Shown here: positions 1 to 14,713 of the stretch, one piece after another
Position numbering within the stretch: position 1 is the first letter of the stretch
Layout of the letters: each line of letters starts with the position of its first letter
Origin: PBB1 sp965229345
Lineage (GTDB): Bacteria > Pseudomonadota > Gammaproteobacteria > Burkholderiales > Burkholderiaceae_C
Reading direction: 5' to 3'
DNA length: 64,000 nt
Assembly: GCA_965229345.1 (NCBI GenBank)
Contig: OZ245872.1
Span: forward strand, 310,001-374,000
The notes under the pieces: model-generated
The model's input: the letters and a program-made list of their open reading frames with translations, nothing else
Told to the model about the DNA's origin: nothing
The model's database searches: none
Translations under genes and position numbers: made by a program

Positions 1-415
1 CGAGGCGCGGCACCTTGTACTTGTTGGCCTGACGCCAGACGGTTTCCGACTGCGGCTGCACGCCGCCCACGGCGCAGTACACCATGCACGCACCATCGAG
101 CACGCGCATCGAGCGCTCGACTTCGATCGTGAAGTCGACGTGCCCGGGGGTGTCGATGATGTTGATGCGGTGCTCCGCCCGACCCAGGTCCATGCCCTTC
201 CAGAAGCAGGTGGTGGCCGCCGAGGTGATCGTGATGCCACGCTCTTGCTCCTGCTCCATCCAGTCCATGGTCGCCGCACCATCGTGCACTTCGCCGATCT
301 TGTGGTTCACACCGGTGTAGTACAGGATGCGCTCGGTCGTCGTCGTCTTGCCGGCGTCGATGTGCGCCGAGATGCCGATGTTGCGATAGCGCTCAATGGG
401 GGTTTTGCGGGCCAT
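1..415 (-). CDS. fusA: Elongation factor G, N-terminal part (cut by window edge)
   Basis: Translocase GTPase that moves tRNAs and mRNA through the ribosome. Only the first 138 codons are in the window; the gene continues past the left edge. The protein starts MARKTPIERYRNIGISAHID, and the P-loop AHIDAGKTT, the switch region with RGITITSAA and the G3 motif DTPGHVDFT are all visible, so the GTPase domain looks intact. It is the third gene of the str operon after rpsL and rpsG, 82 bases downstream of rpsG. In relatives a tuf gene follows; that would lie outside the window. The identity is certain at family level. Confidence 0.97.
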   Translation of the reverse strand, partial: MARKTPIERYRNIGISAHIDAGKTTTTERILYYTGVNHKIGEVHDGAATMDWMEQEQERGITITSAATTCFWKGMDLGRAEHRINIIDTPGHVDFTIEVERSMRVLDGACMVYCAVGGVQPQSETVWRQANKYKVPRL

Positions 416-436
416 GGTGGCACTCCAGTAAAAGCC

Positions 437-482
437 AAAAACACGGGCCGCTCAGGGGTTCGTACAAACCCGAGGAGCGGCC
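437..482 (-). terminator. Terminator-like hairpin between rpsG and fusA
   Basis: On the transcribed (minus) strand an 8-bp outer stem (GGCCGCTC at 475-482 with GAGCGGCC at 446-453) encloses a 5-bp inner stem (GGGTT with AACCC). It is followed four bases later by five T residues (437-441). This has the form of an intrinsic terminator, yet it sits inside the str operon, so it more likely attenuates than ends transcription, or it may be a processing site. Seen directly in the sequence; the function is inferred. Confidence 0.5.
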
Positions 483-497
483 GGGAGGCGAAAAAAA

Positions 498-968
498 TCA
501 GAAGCGGAAGTGAGAGAACGCCTTGTTGGCCTCAGCCATGCGGTGAACTTCATCGCGCTTCTTCATCGCACCGCCGCGACCTTCGACGGCCTCCAGCAGT
601 TCGTTGGCCAGGCGCTGGGCCATGGACTTCTCACCGCGCTTGCGGGCCGACTCTTTCAACCAACGCATGGCCAGAGCAACGCGGCGGACCGGGCGAACTT
701 CCACGGGAACCTGGTAGTTCGCACCGCCAACGCGGCGTGACTTCACTTCGACCATCGGCTTGATGTTGTTCAAGGCGGTGACGAAGATTTCGAGCGGATC
801 CTTGCCCGACTTCTTTTCGACCTGCTCCAGCGCACCGTAGATGATGCGCTCTGCAATCGCTTTCTTGCCCGATTCCATGATGACGTTCATGAACTTGGAC
901 AGATCGACAGACCCGAATTTCGGGTCAGGGAGGATGTCCCGTTTGGGGACTTCGCGACGACGTGGCAT
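498..968 (-). CDS. rpsG: 30S ribosomal protein S7
   Basis: Primary 16S rRNA-binding protein that nucleates assembly of the 30S head and contacts E-site tRNA. The 156-residue product matches the usual bacterial length. It begins MPRRREVPKRDILPDPKFGS and contains the conserved NNIKPMVEVKSRRVGGANYQ stretch. A clear purine-rich ribosome-binding site (AAAGGAAGAG) precedes the ATG. It is the second gene of the str operon, 145 bases after rpsL. In E. coli S7 represses its own operon by binding the rpsL-rpsG gap, and a hairpin is present in that gap here. Confidence 0.98.
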   Translation of the reverse strand: MPRRREVPKRDILPDPKFGSVDLSKFMNVIMESGKKAIAERIIYGALEQVEKKSGKDPLEIFVTALNNIKPMVEVKSRRVGGANYQVPVEVRPVRRVALAMRWLKESARKRGEKSMAQRLANELLEAVEGRGGAMKKRDEVHRMAEANKAFSHFRF

Positions 969-1113
969 TTCTCTTCCTTTTTTGCTTCAGTGGGCTCGGG
1001 CTTGCGCCGTCACCTTGGGCGCCACCGACATCTGGGGCCACCCACTTACTCGACAAGCCCGGCGGGTTTGTCGACATGCGCCCCGGCGTTGCGGCCAGGG
1101 CTTCGATGGACTC
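969..1113 (-). promoter_or_regulatory. rpsL-rpsG spacer with candidate S7 operator hairpins
   Basis: The 145-base spacer holds a compact 11-bp hairpin at 1050-1074 (TCGACAA pairing with TTGTCGA, inner GCCC with GGGT, three-base loop). A second GC-rich hairpin lies at about 1080-1101. In E. coli the S12-S7 spacer is the binding site through which S7 regulates translation. The position is equivalent, but I cannot match S7-specific bases by eye, so the role is inferred. Confidence 0.4.
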
Positions 1114-1491
1114 TTAAGCTTTCTTCGGACGCTTCGCGCCGTACTTGGAACGCGACTGCTTGCGGTCTTTCACGCCTTGCAAGTCAAGCGAGCCGCGCAC
1201 GATGTGGTAGCGAACACCTGGCAAGTCCTTCACCCGGCCGCCGCGCACCAGCACCACACTGTGCTCTTGCAGGTTGTGGCCCTCGCCACCGATGTACGAG
1301 ATGATTTCGAAACCGTTGGTCAGGCGCACCTTCGCGACCTTCCGCAATGCGGAGTTCGGCTTTTTCGGTGTCGTGGTGTACACGCGGGTGCACACGCCAC
1401 GACGCTGGGGGCTGCCCTGCATCGCTGGCGACTTGGACTTCGTGACCTCGGTCTCACGACCGTGACGCACGAGTTGATTGATGGTTGGCAT
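1114..1491 (-). CDS. rpsL: 30S ribosomal protein S12
   Basis: Decoding-centre protein of the small subunit. The 125-residue product starts MPTINQLVRHGRE; a longer reading from 1518 exists, but MPTINQL is the invariant family start. The PKKPNSALRK segment carries the lysine (residue 43) whose change gives streptomycin resistance, and VRGGRVKDLPGVRYH carries the second streptomycin lysine. Both are the sensitive-type residue. It is the first gene of the str operon, with a promoter about 150 bases upstream. Confidence 0.98.
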   Translation of the reverse strand: MPTINQLVRHGRETEVTKSKSPAMQGSPQRRGVCTRVYTTTPKKPNSALRKVAKVRLTNGFEIISYIGGEGHNLQEHSVVLVRGGRVKDLPGVRYHIVRGSLDLQGVKDRKQSRSKYGAKRPKKA

Positions 1492-1639
1492 AGGTAACTT
1501 GTTCCCGTTTGAAGTCACTGGCTTCGGAGATCAGGGCCGGCCGGAGGATTCACAGCCCGGCATCCGACGCCTGTGCGTGCCTGCCTGTGCGTCTAGCCAC
1601 ACAGCAACAACCGCAGCACCCTTGTCCGAAAAGCCTTCC

Positions 1640-1668
1640 AGTATATTCGCCCCGGCAACTTCCGGCAA
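1640..1668 (-). promoter_or_regulatory. Probable sigma-70 promoter of the rpsL-rpsG-fusA operon
   Basis: On the minus strand TTGCCG (1663-1668) and TATACT (1640-1645) are separated by exactly 17 bases, a good match to the sigma-70 consensus. The leader to the rpsL start would be about 140 bases. The same short region also serves as the upstream region of the divergent PIN gene, so the two transcription units probably share regulatory DNA. Confidence 0.65.
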
Positions 1669-1689
1669 GCACGAGGACAGGACGTCGCT

Positions 1690-2136
1690 TTGATCCCGAA
1701 TCTGGTGCTCGACACCAATGCGGTGCTGGACTGGCTGGTCTTCACCAACCCGGCCAGCCAGGTCGTCACCGAGGCGATCACGGAGGCGCACGTGCGGTGG
1801 ATCGTGAATGCCGCGGTGCGCGACGAGCTGGCGCACGTGCTGGCGCGCGGTGTGGTCGACCGCTGGCAGCCCGATCTGTCCAGGTTATGGGGTACCTGGG
1901 AGCGCTATGCGGTGCCCGTCGAACACGCGAGCCCTGCGGCCATCCACTGCCGGCCGCAATGCACCGACGTCGATGATCAGAAGTTCATCGAACTGGCCCT
2001 GGACCACGAGGCACGCTGGCTGATCACGCGGGACCGTGCGCTGCTGAAACTGGCCCGCAGGGCCCGTTCATTCGGGTTGTCGATCGTGACGCCTGATCGA
2101 TTCATGCTGACTCCGCACTCCGGCACACCCACCTGA
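1690..2136 (+). CDS. PIN-domain protein, putative ribonuclease (orphan VapC-like)
   Basis: A 148-residue PIN-fold protein of the family annotated as putative toxin-antitoxin toxin components. Family-typical acidic residues are visible: LVLDTNAVLDW near the start (Asp8), a glutamate in RDELAHVLARG, the cluster CTDVDDQKFIELAL, and Asp in WLITRDRALLKLARR. Together they make a plausible metal site for RNA cleavage. The start is TTG, with AGGACAGG upstream. No antitoxin-sized gene lies beside it; it stands alone between the str promoter and the convergent rpoC terminator. PIN fold is confident; target and any toxin role are unknown. Confidence 0.8.
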   Translation: MIPNLVLDTNAVLDWLVFTNPASQVVTEAITEAHVRWIVNAAVRDELAHVLARGVVDRWQPDLSRLWGTWERYAVPVEHASPAAIHCRPQCTDVDDQKFIELALDHEARWLITRDRALLKLARRARSFGLSIVTPDRFMLTPHSGTPT

Positions 2137-2166
2137 TCGCTGCAAATTGCCGCTGGCGCTGAAATG

Positions 2167-2189
2167 AAAAAGGGCGGCCGAAGCCGCCC
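2167..2189 (-). terminator. Intrinsic terminator after rpoC
   Basis: On the minus strand a perfect 7-bp stem GGGCGGC/GCCGCCC with a stable TTCG tetraloop is followed immediately by five T residues (2167-2171). It lies 23 bases beyond the rpoC stop codon and would end the long rif operon transcript. The T run is present on one strand only, so it should not terminate the opposing PIN gene. Confidence 0.85.
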
Positions 2190-2212
2190 TCAACACTCAC
2201 CAGAGAAGCCGC

Positions 2213-6433
<4,221 letters not shown>

Positions 6434-6444
6434 GCATCTGCTCC

Positions 6445-10569
<4,125 letters not shown>

Positions 10570-10909
10570 AGGTGGGTTTCCACTCCGTCTCAAAGAGCGA
10601 CGCCTGGCCTAGGCCTCGCTCTCGTCGGCGACTGTCGATCGATCCCTCGCTTCGCCAGCGAGGTATTTCGAAAGTTCGGTGGTTGGCCACTACCAACCGC
10701 TGGCGGACAACCCCGGCGTTGCACCGGAGTCCGACCAAACCCGTTCTCTGCAGTCGGATCAGAGAACTGTCTTGAAATCACTTGGGAAGACCCTGATTGT
10801 CGCCGCAGGATTCTCTCAAGTGATTTCAAGGGCCATCGACGAAGATGGCCCTTGAAGCACAAAGGGCCGGGTGCCTGTTTCGGCACCCAGCCCCGTGAGG
10901 CAAGGTGAA
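10570..10909 (-). promoter_or_regulatory. rplL-rpoB spacer with a series of hairpins (attenuation/processing region)
   Basis: No gene is supported in these 340 bases. Read along the transcript, hairpins occur at 10868-10887 (GGGTGCC/GGCACCC) and 10825-10856 (perfect 13-bp stem, six-base loop). A perfect 14-bp stem follows (10817-10830 with 10771-10784, loop about 32 bases). Further hairpins are at 10743-10767 (8-bp perfect stem), 10681-10698 and 10645-10663. The 13-bp and 14-bp stems share 10825-10830, so they cannot both form completely. In E. coli this spacer contains an attenuator and an RNase III cleavage hairpin, so a similar role is likely. No T-run follows any of the stems. Confidence 0.6.
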
Positions 10910-11290
10910 TTACTTCACCTCGGCCTTGGCTCCTGCTTCCACCAGCTTCTTCAGCGCGGCTTCGGCGTCTGCCTTGGCAATGCCTTCCTTCACGTTCTTC
11001 GGTGCGCCATCGACCAGGTCCTTGGCTTCCTTCAGGCCCAGGCCCGTCAGTTCGCGCACGGCCTTGATGACCGACACCTTGTTCGCGCCGGCTTCGAGCA
11101 GCACGACGTTGAATTCGGTCTTCTCTTCCACAGCAGCGGCTGCAGCGCCACCGCCACCACCCGCTGCCGGGCCGGCGGCCACAGCGGCGGACACGCCGAA
11201 CTTCTCTTCGATGGCCTTGACCAGGTCGTTGAGCTCGATGACCGTCAGGGTGTCCAGATCGGCCAGGAATGCGTCTTTATCGAATGCCAT
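10910..11290 (-). CDS. rplL: 50S ribosomal protein L7/L12
   Basis: Stalk protein of the large subunit that recruits translational GTPases. The 126-residue product has the N-terminal dimerisation domain (MAFDKDAFLADLDTLTVIEL). An Ala/Gly-rich hinge around residues 38-53 follows, and then the C-terminal factor-binding domain with VIKAVRELTGLGLKEAKDLV. It lies 45 bases after rplJ. In E. coli this protein and L10 form the pentamer that represses the rplJL leader. Confidence 0.98.
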   Translation of the reverse strand: MAFDKDAFLADLDTLTVIELNDLVKAIEEKFGVSAAVAAGPAAGGGGGAAAAAVEEKTEFNVVLLEAGANKVSVIKAVRELTGLGLKEAKDLVDGAPKNVKEGIAKADAEAALKKLVEAGAKAEVK

Positions 11291-11335
11291 TTTCGTTTCC
11301 TATCAACAGGAGATATTGGGATTTCAGGGGCGGGC

Positions 11336-11863
11336 TCAGGCAGCGGCCGGAGCTTCGGCAGCAGCGGCTTCGGCGCCGCCGCCTTTCTTCTCTGCCACAG
11401 CAGCCACCACGCCAGCCAGACGCTGGATCGGCGACTTCAGCAGACCGGCCACTTGGGCGATCAGCACTTCGCGGCTCGGGATCGAAGCCAGGGCCTTGAC
11501 GCCGTCGGCGTTCAGAGCCTTGCCTGCATAGGCTCCGCCCTTGATGACGAGTTTGTCGTTGGCTTTGGCGAAGTCAGCAATGACTTTCGCCGCGCCCACG
11601 GCATCCTCTGAAAAACCGTAGATCAGCGGGCCAACCATGCTCTCCGCGGCCACATCGAACGGTGTGCCGGCAACAGCGCGACGGGCGAGCGTGTTCTTCA
11701 AGACATGAAGGTACACACCCTTGTCGCGCGCCTGACGGCGCAGGTTGTTCAGATGTTCCACGGTGAGGCCACGGTATTCGGCCAGCGCCAGCGTCTGCGA
11801 CCGCGCGACTTGCGCGGACACATCCGTGATCACGGCTGCTTTCTCGTTGCGATTAAGACTCAA
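11336..11863 (-). CDS. rplJ: 50S ribosomal protein L10
   Basis: Stalk-base protein that anchors L7/L12 dimers to 23S rRNA. The 175 residues start MSLNRNEKAAVITDVSAQVA. The start codon is TTG, supported by a strong AGGAG seven bases upstream and by agreement with the family N-terminus. A central GLTVEHLNNLRRQAR segment and an Ala-rich C-terminal L7/L12-binding helix are present. The 241-base leader upstream fits autogenous control by L10-L7/L12. Confidence 0.97.
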   Translation of the reverse strand: MSLNRNEKAAVITDVSAQVARSQTLALAEYRGLTVEHLNNLRRQARDKGVYLHVLKNTLARRAVAGTPFDVAAESMVGPLIYGFSEDAVGAAKVIADFAKANDKLVIKGGAYAGKALNADGVKALASIPSREVLIAQVAGLLKSPIQRLAGVVAAVAEKKGGGAEAAAAEAPAAA

Positions 11864-12104
11864 GGTCTGCTCCTCACATCACGCACCCTTCGCTCCGACG
11901 AGCAACCGGGTGCACCGGGGTTCAGCGACCATCTGTCCAGGAAAAAATCCTTTACAGCGGGACCGCCATCTGCGCTGGCTTGTTGCCTGCTTCGGTTCGT
12001 CACCGGAGCCGGCCTTCCATTAAGCGATCACGAAGATCGCACCAGCGGTCTTGGATGACCTGGGTTCGGCTTGCGCCGCGCCCAGCCCACCAAACTCTTT
12101 GTGA
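11864..12104 (-). promoter_or_regulatory. rplA-rplJ spacer, probable L10 leader
   Basis: A 241-base untranslated region separates rplA from rplJ, while the other genes of this block are only 2-45 bases apart. In many bacteria the rplJ leader folds into a structure bound by the L10-L7/L12 complex and may also hold a promoter. I can see several short complementary segments but cannot confirm the kink-turn by eye. The assignment rests on position. Confidence 0.4.
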
Positions 12105-12815
12105 TCAAGCGCCGGCGGCAGCCGCGTTGATCGATGCCACATCGACACGGGCGCCCACGCCCATCGTCGACGACACCGCCACCTTGCGCAGGTACACACC
12201 CTTGCTCGATGCCGGCTTGGCCTTGTTCAGGGCCTCGATCAGGGCACGCAGGTTGCCGACCAACTTGTCCGACTCAAACGAGCGGCGGCCGATCGTGGAG
12301 TGCACGATGCCGCCCTTGTCGACACGGAACTGCACCTGGCCCGCCTTGGCGTTGCGCACGGCTTGCGCCACATCAGGCGTCACGGTGCCGACCTTCGGGT
12401 TCGGCATCAGGCCACGCGGACCGAGCACCTGACCCAGCGTACCGACGATGCGCATCGTGTCGGGCGAGGCGATAACCACGTCGAAGTTCATCACACCGGC
12501 CTTGATCTGCTCGGCGAGGTCTTCCATGCCGACGATGTCGGCACCAGCGGCACGGGCTTCTTCGGCCTTGGCGCCCTGGGCGAACACCGCGACACGCTTG
12601 GTCTTGCCGGTGCCGTTGGGCAGCACGACGGCGCCGCGCACGACCTGATCGGACTTCTTCGCGTCGATGCCGAGCTGCACGGCGACGTCGATCGATTCAT
12701 CGAACTTCGCGGTGGCGCATTCCTTCACCAGCGCGAGTGCGCTGTCGATGGCGTACAGCTTGGTCGTGTCGACCTTGCCGACGAGTGCCTTTTGGCGTTT
12801 GGTCAGTTTGGCCAT
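12105..12815 (-). CDS. rplA: 50S ribosomal protein L1
   Basis: Large-subunit protein of the L1 stalk that handles exiting deacylated tRNA, and a translational repressor of the rplK-rplA unit in other bacteria. The 236 residues start MAKLTKRQKALVGKVD. The hallmark segments GVVLPNGTGKTKRVAVFA-like and GPRGLMPNPKVGTVTPDVA are present. It begins two bases after the rplK stop codon, which indicates translational coupling. Confidence 0.98.
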   Translation of the reverse strand: MAKLTKRQKALVGKVDTTKLYAIDSALALVKECATAKFDESIDVAVQLGIDAKKSDQVVRGAVVLPNGTGKTKRVAVFAQGAKAEEARAAGADIVGMEDLAEQIKAGVMNFDVVIASPDTMRIVGTLGQVLGPRGLMPNPKVGTVTPDVAQAVRNAKAGQVQFRVDKGGIVHSTIGRRSFESDKLVGNLRALIEALNKAKPASSKGVYLRKVAVSSTMGVGARVDVASINAAAAGA

Positions 12816-12817
12816 GG

Positions 12818-13249
12818 TCAGACACCCTCCGAGGTGACGCCCATCGAGCGGGCGGTTCCAGCAATCGTGCGGACGGCGGCGTCCATGTCGGCAGCCGTCA
12901 GGTCCTTGATCTTGATCTTGGCGATCTCTTCGAGCTGCGCCCGGGTGATCTTGCCGACCTTCTGCGAGTTGGCACGTGGGGAGCCCTTGTCGAGCTTCAG
13001 CGCCTTCTTGATCAGCACGGTCGCCGGTGGCGACTTCAGCACGAAGGTGAACGACTTGTCGGCGAATGCGGTGATGACCACCGGCAGCATCAGGCCGGGT
13101 TCAACGCCCTGGGTCTGGGCGTTGAACGCCTTACAGAACTCCATGATGTTGAGGCCACGCTGACCGAGCGCCGGGCCGATCGGGGGGGAGGGGTTGGCCT
13201 TGCCTGCAGGAATCTGCAGCTTGATGAAGCCGATGATTTTCTTTGCCAT
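12818..13249 (-). CDS. rplK: 50S ribosomal protein L11
   Basis: Component of the GTPase-associated centre, needed for RelA activation. I chose the start MAKKIIGFIKLQIPAGKANP, which gives 143 residues, the usual length; the open frame extends 30 codons further upstream without family support. The PPIGPALGQRGLNIMEFCKA motif and the C-terminal RNA-binding domain are intact. A hairpin resembling an L1 target lies just upstream of its ribosome-binding site. Confidence 0.98.
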   Translation of the reverse strand: MAKKIIGFIKLQIPAGKANPSPPIGPALGQRGLNIMEFCKAFNAQTQGVEPGLMLPVVITAFADKSFTFVLKSPPATVLIKKALKLDKGSPRANSQKVGKITRAQLEEIAKIKIKDLTAADMDAAVRTIAGTARSMGVTSEGV

Positions 13250-13265
13250 GTCTGTCCTTGAATCA

Positions 13266-13298
13266 GAAGCCCGGTCTTGCGACCTTTTGGTGGGCTTC
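13266..13298 (-). promoter_or_regulatory. Candidate L1 translational operator before rplK
   Basis: The transcript can form an outer 7-bp stem (GAAGCCC with GGGCTTC) and an inner GGTC/GACC stem capped by a GCAA tetraloop, with an unpaired ACCAAAA on one side only. Two helices separated by an asymmetric internal loop, just upstream of the L11 start, is the general form of L1 mRNA operators. A further 6-bp hairpin sits at 13341-13358. The structure is visible; its use by L1 is inferred. Confidence 0.45.
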
Positions 13299-13432
13299 TC
13301 GAGTGCAAACGCCAGGGATTGGTTACCCGGGCTCCTCAAACCGATGTCACGTCATCGGCAGCAACGGGCGAGATGAACCTGTGCCTTGCGGTGCAGGAGG
13401 GCTCTCGACGGGCCCTTGTGTTCAATCCGGCG

Positions 13433-14062
13433 TCAGACCTTCTCCACCTGCGCAAAGTCGAGTTCGACCGGCGTGGCACGACCGAAGATGGTCACTGCCA
13501 CGCGCACTTTCGACTTGTCGTAGTTGACATCTTCGATTGCGCCATTGAAGTCGGTGAACGGCCCGTCCTTGATGCGCACCAGCTCGCCGACCGACCACAA
13601 GGTCTTGGGCTTCGGCTTTTCGACGCCCTCTTGCATCTGGTGCACGATCTTCATCACCTCGGCCTCGGAGATCGGCGACGGGCGGTTCTTCGCACCGCCG
13701 ACGAAGCCAGTGACCTTGTTGGTGTGCTTGACCAGGTGCCAGCTGTCGTCGGCCATTTCCATCTCGACCAGCACATAGCCCGGGAAAAACCGACGCTCGC
13801 TGACGGACTTCTTGCCGTTCTTCAGCTCGACGACTTCTTCCATCGGCACCAGGATGCGGCCGAACTTGTCTTGCAGCTCCGAGCGATCGATGCGCTCGCG
13901 GAGGTTGCGCTCGACGGCCTTTTCCATGCCGGAGTACGCATGCACCACATACCAGCGCTTGTTCGATGGCGCAGCGGGCACCGCAGGTGCTGCGCTGCCT
14001 TCGACGGCTGCGGCCACGTCGGCCGCTGCGCTCGATTCATTGCTGACGGTTTCTTCGTTCAT
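13433..14062 (-). CDS. nusG: Transcription termination/antitermination factor NusG
   Basis: Processivity factor that couples RNA polymerase with Rho and the ribosome. The 209 residues comprise an Ala-rich acidic N-terminal extension of about 30 residues, then the NGN domain (KRWYVVHAYSGMEKAVERNL) and a C-terminal KOW domain (VGELVRIKDGPFTDFNGAIE). The extension is longer than in E. coli. It starts 10 bases after secE and precedes rplK by 183 bases. Confidence 0.97.
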   Translation of the reverse strand: MNEETVSNESSAAADVAAAVEGSAAPAVPAAPSNKRWYVVHAYSGMEKAVERNLRERIDRSELQDKFGRILVPMEEVVELKNGKKSVSERRFFPGYVLVEMEMADDSWHLVKHTNKVTGFVGGAKNRPSPISEAEVMKIVHQMQEGVEKPKPKTLWSVGELVRIKDGPFTDFNGAIEDVNYDKSKVRVAVTIFGRATPVELDFAQVEKV

Positions 14063-14072
14063 GGCGTGATCC

Positions 14073-14456
14073 TCAACGCTTCCAACCCAACAGCAGGTCG
14101 TAGAAGACCCATTCGAGGGTCTTGTCGGTCAACCACAAAAACAGCGCCATCACGACCACGAAGGCGAACACATAACCCGTCATCTGCATGGCCTCCTGGC
14201 GCGATGGCCAGACGACCTTGCGGACTTCCTTGACCGAGTCGCGGCCATAGGCAATCAGCTGCTTGCCTGGCTCGGAAGTGAAGAACACCACCACCGCCAC
14301 GCCGATCAGCGCCAACAACGCCAGCACGCGCAGCCACAGGTCCTGCTGCCCCAATGCGTAGAACGCGACGACTGCGCCGACGACCAACGCCGCGACACCA
14401 GCCAGCTTGGCCTTGTCGGTACCGGTTGAAACCGTCTCTATGGTTGGATTCGCCAT
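14073..14456 (-). CDS. secE: Preprotein translocase subunit SecE
   Basis: Essential inner-membrane clamp of the SecYEG channel. The 127 residues show three hydrophobic segments, as in E. coli SecE: LAGVAALVVGAVVAFYALG, LWLRVLALLALIGVAVVVFF and a C-terminal TGYVFAFVVVMALFLWLTD. The conserved amphipathic linker RDSVKEVRKVVWPSRQEAMQ sits between the second and third. It forms a tight pair with nusG. Confidence 0.97.
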   Translation of the reverse strand: MANPTIETVSTGTDKAKLAGVAALVVGAVVAFYALGQQDLWLRVLALLALIGVAVVVFFTSEPGKQLIAYGRDSVKEVRKVVWPSRQEAMQMTGYVFAFVVVMALFLWLTDKTLEWVFYDLLLGWKR

Positions 14457-14625
14457 CTCGTTCGATTACCTCTCAAACCCGCAGCCTGCAACGCACTGCG
14501 CTTCATGAGCAAAGCCCGCAAGCACTTTGGGGGTGCCAGCGGGCTGTTCGCCGCAAGGCGCTGTGACCAGCGCTGTTTTTGTCTTGCCTGTCTGTTCCGC
14601 CGCCCGCCGGAACGGGCCGGTCAGG

Positions 14626-14701
14626 TGGCAGGGGCGGAGGGCATCGAACCCCCAACCTCTGGTTTTGGAGACCAGCGCTCTGCCAATTGAGCTACGCCCC
14701 T
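14626..14701 (-). tRNA. tRNA-Trp (CCA anticodon)
   Basis: A 76-base cloverleaf with the 7-bp acceptor stem AGGGGCG/CGCCCCT, anticodon stem CTGGT/ACCAG and loop CTCCAAA giving anticodon CCA. The T-loop is TTCGATG and a genomically encoded CCA tail is present. It begins 12 bases after the tuf stop codon, so it is presumably cut from the tuf transcript. A 6-bp hairpin (14594-14613) follows its 3' end. Confidence 0.97.
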
Positions 14702-14713
14702 ACTGCAATCAAC

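Noticed and set aside
1690..2136. A complete type II toxin-antitoxin module at the PIN gene
   Set aside because: No antitoxin-sized frame with a ribosome-binding site lies beside it on either side; the flanking DNA belongs to the str promoter and the rpoC terminator.
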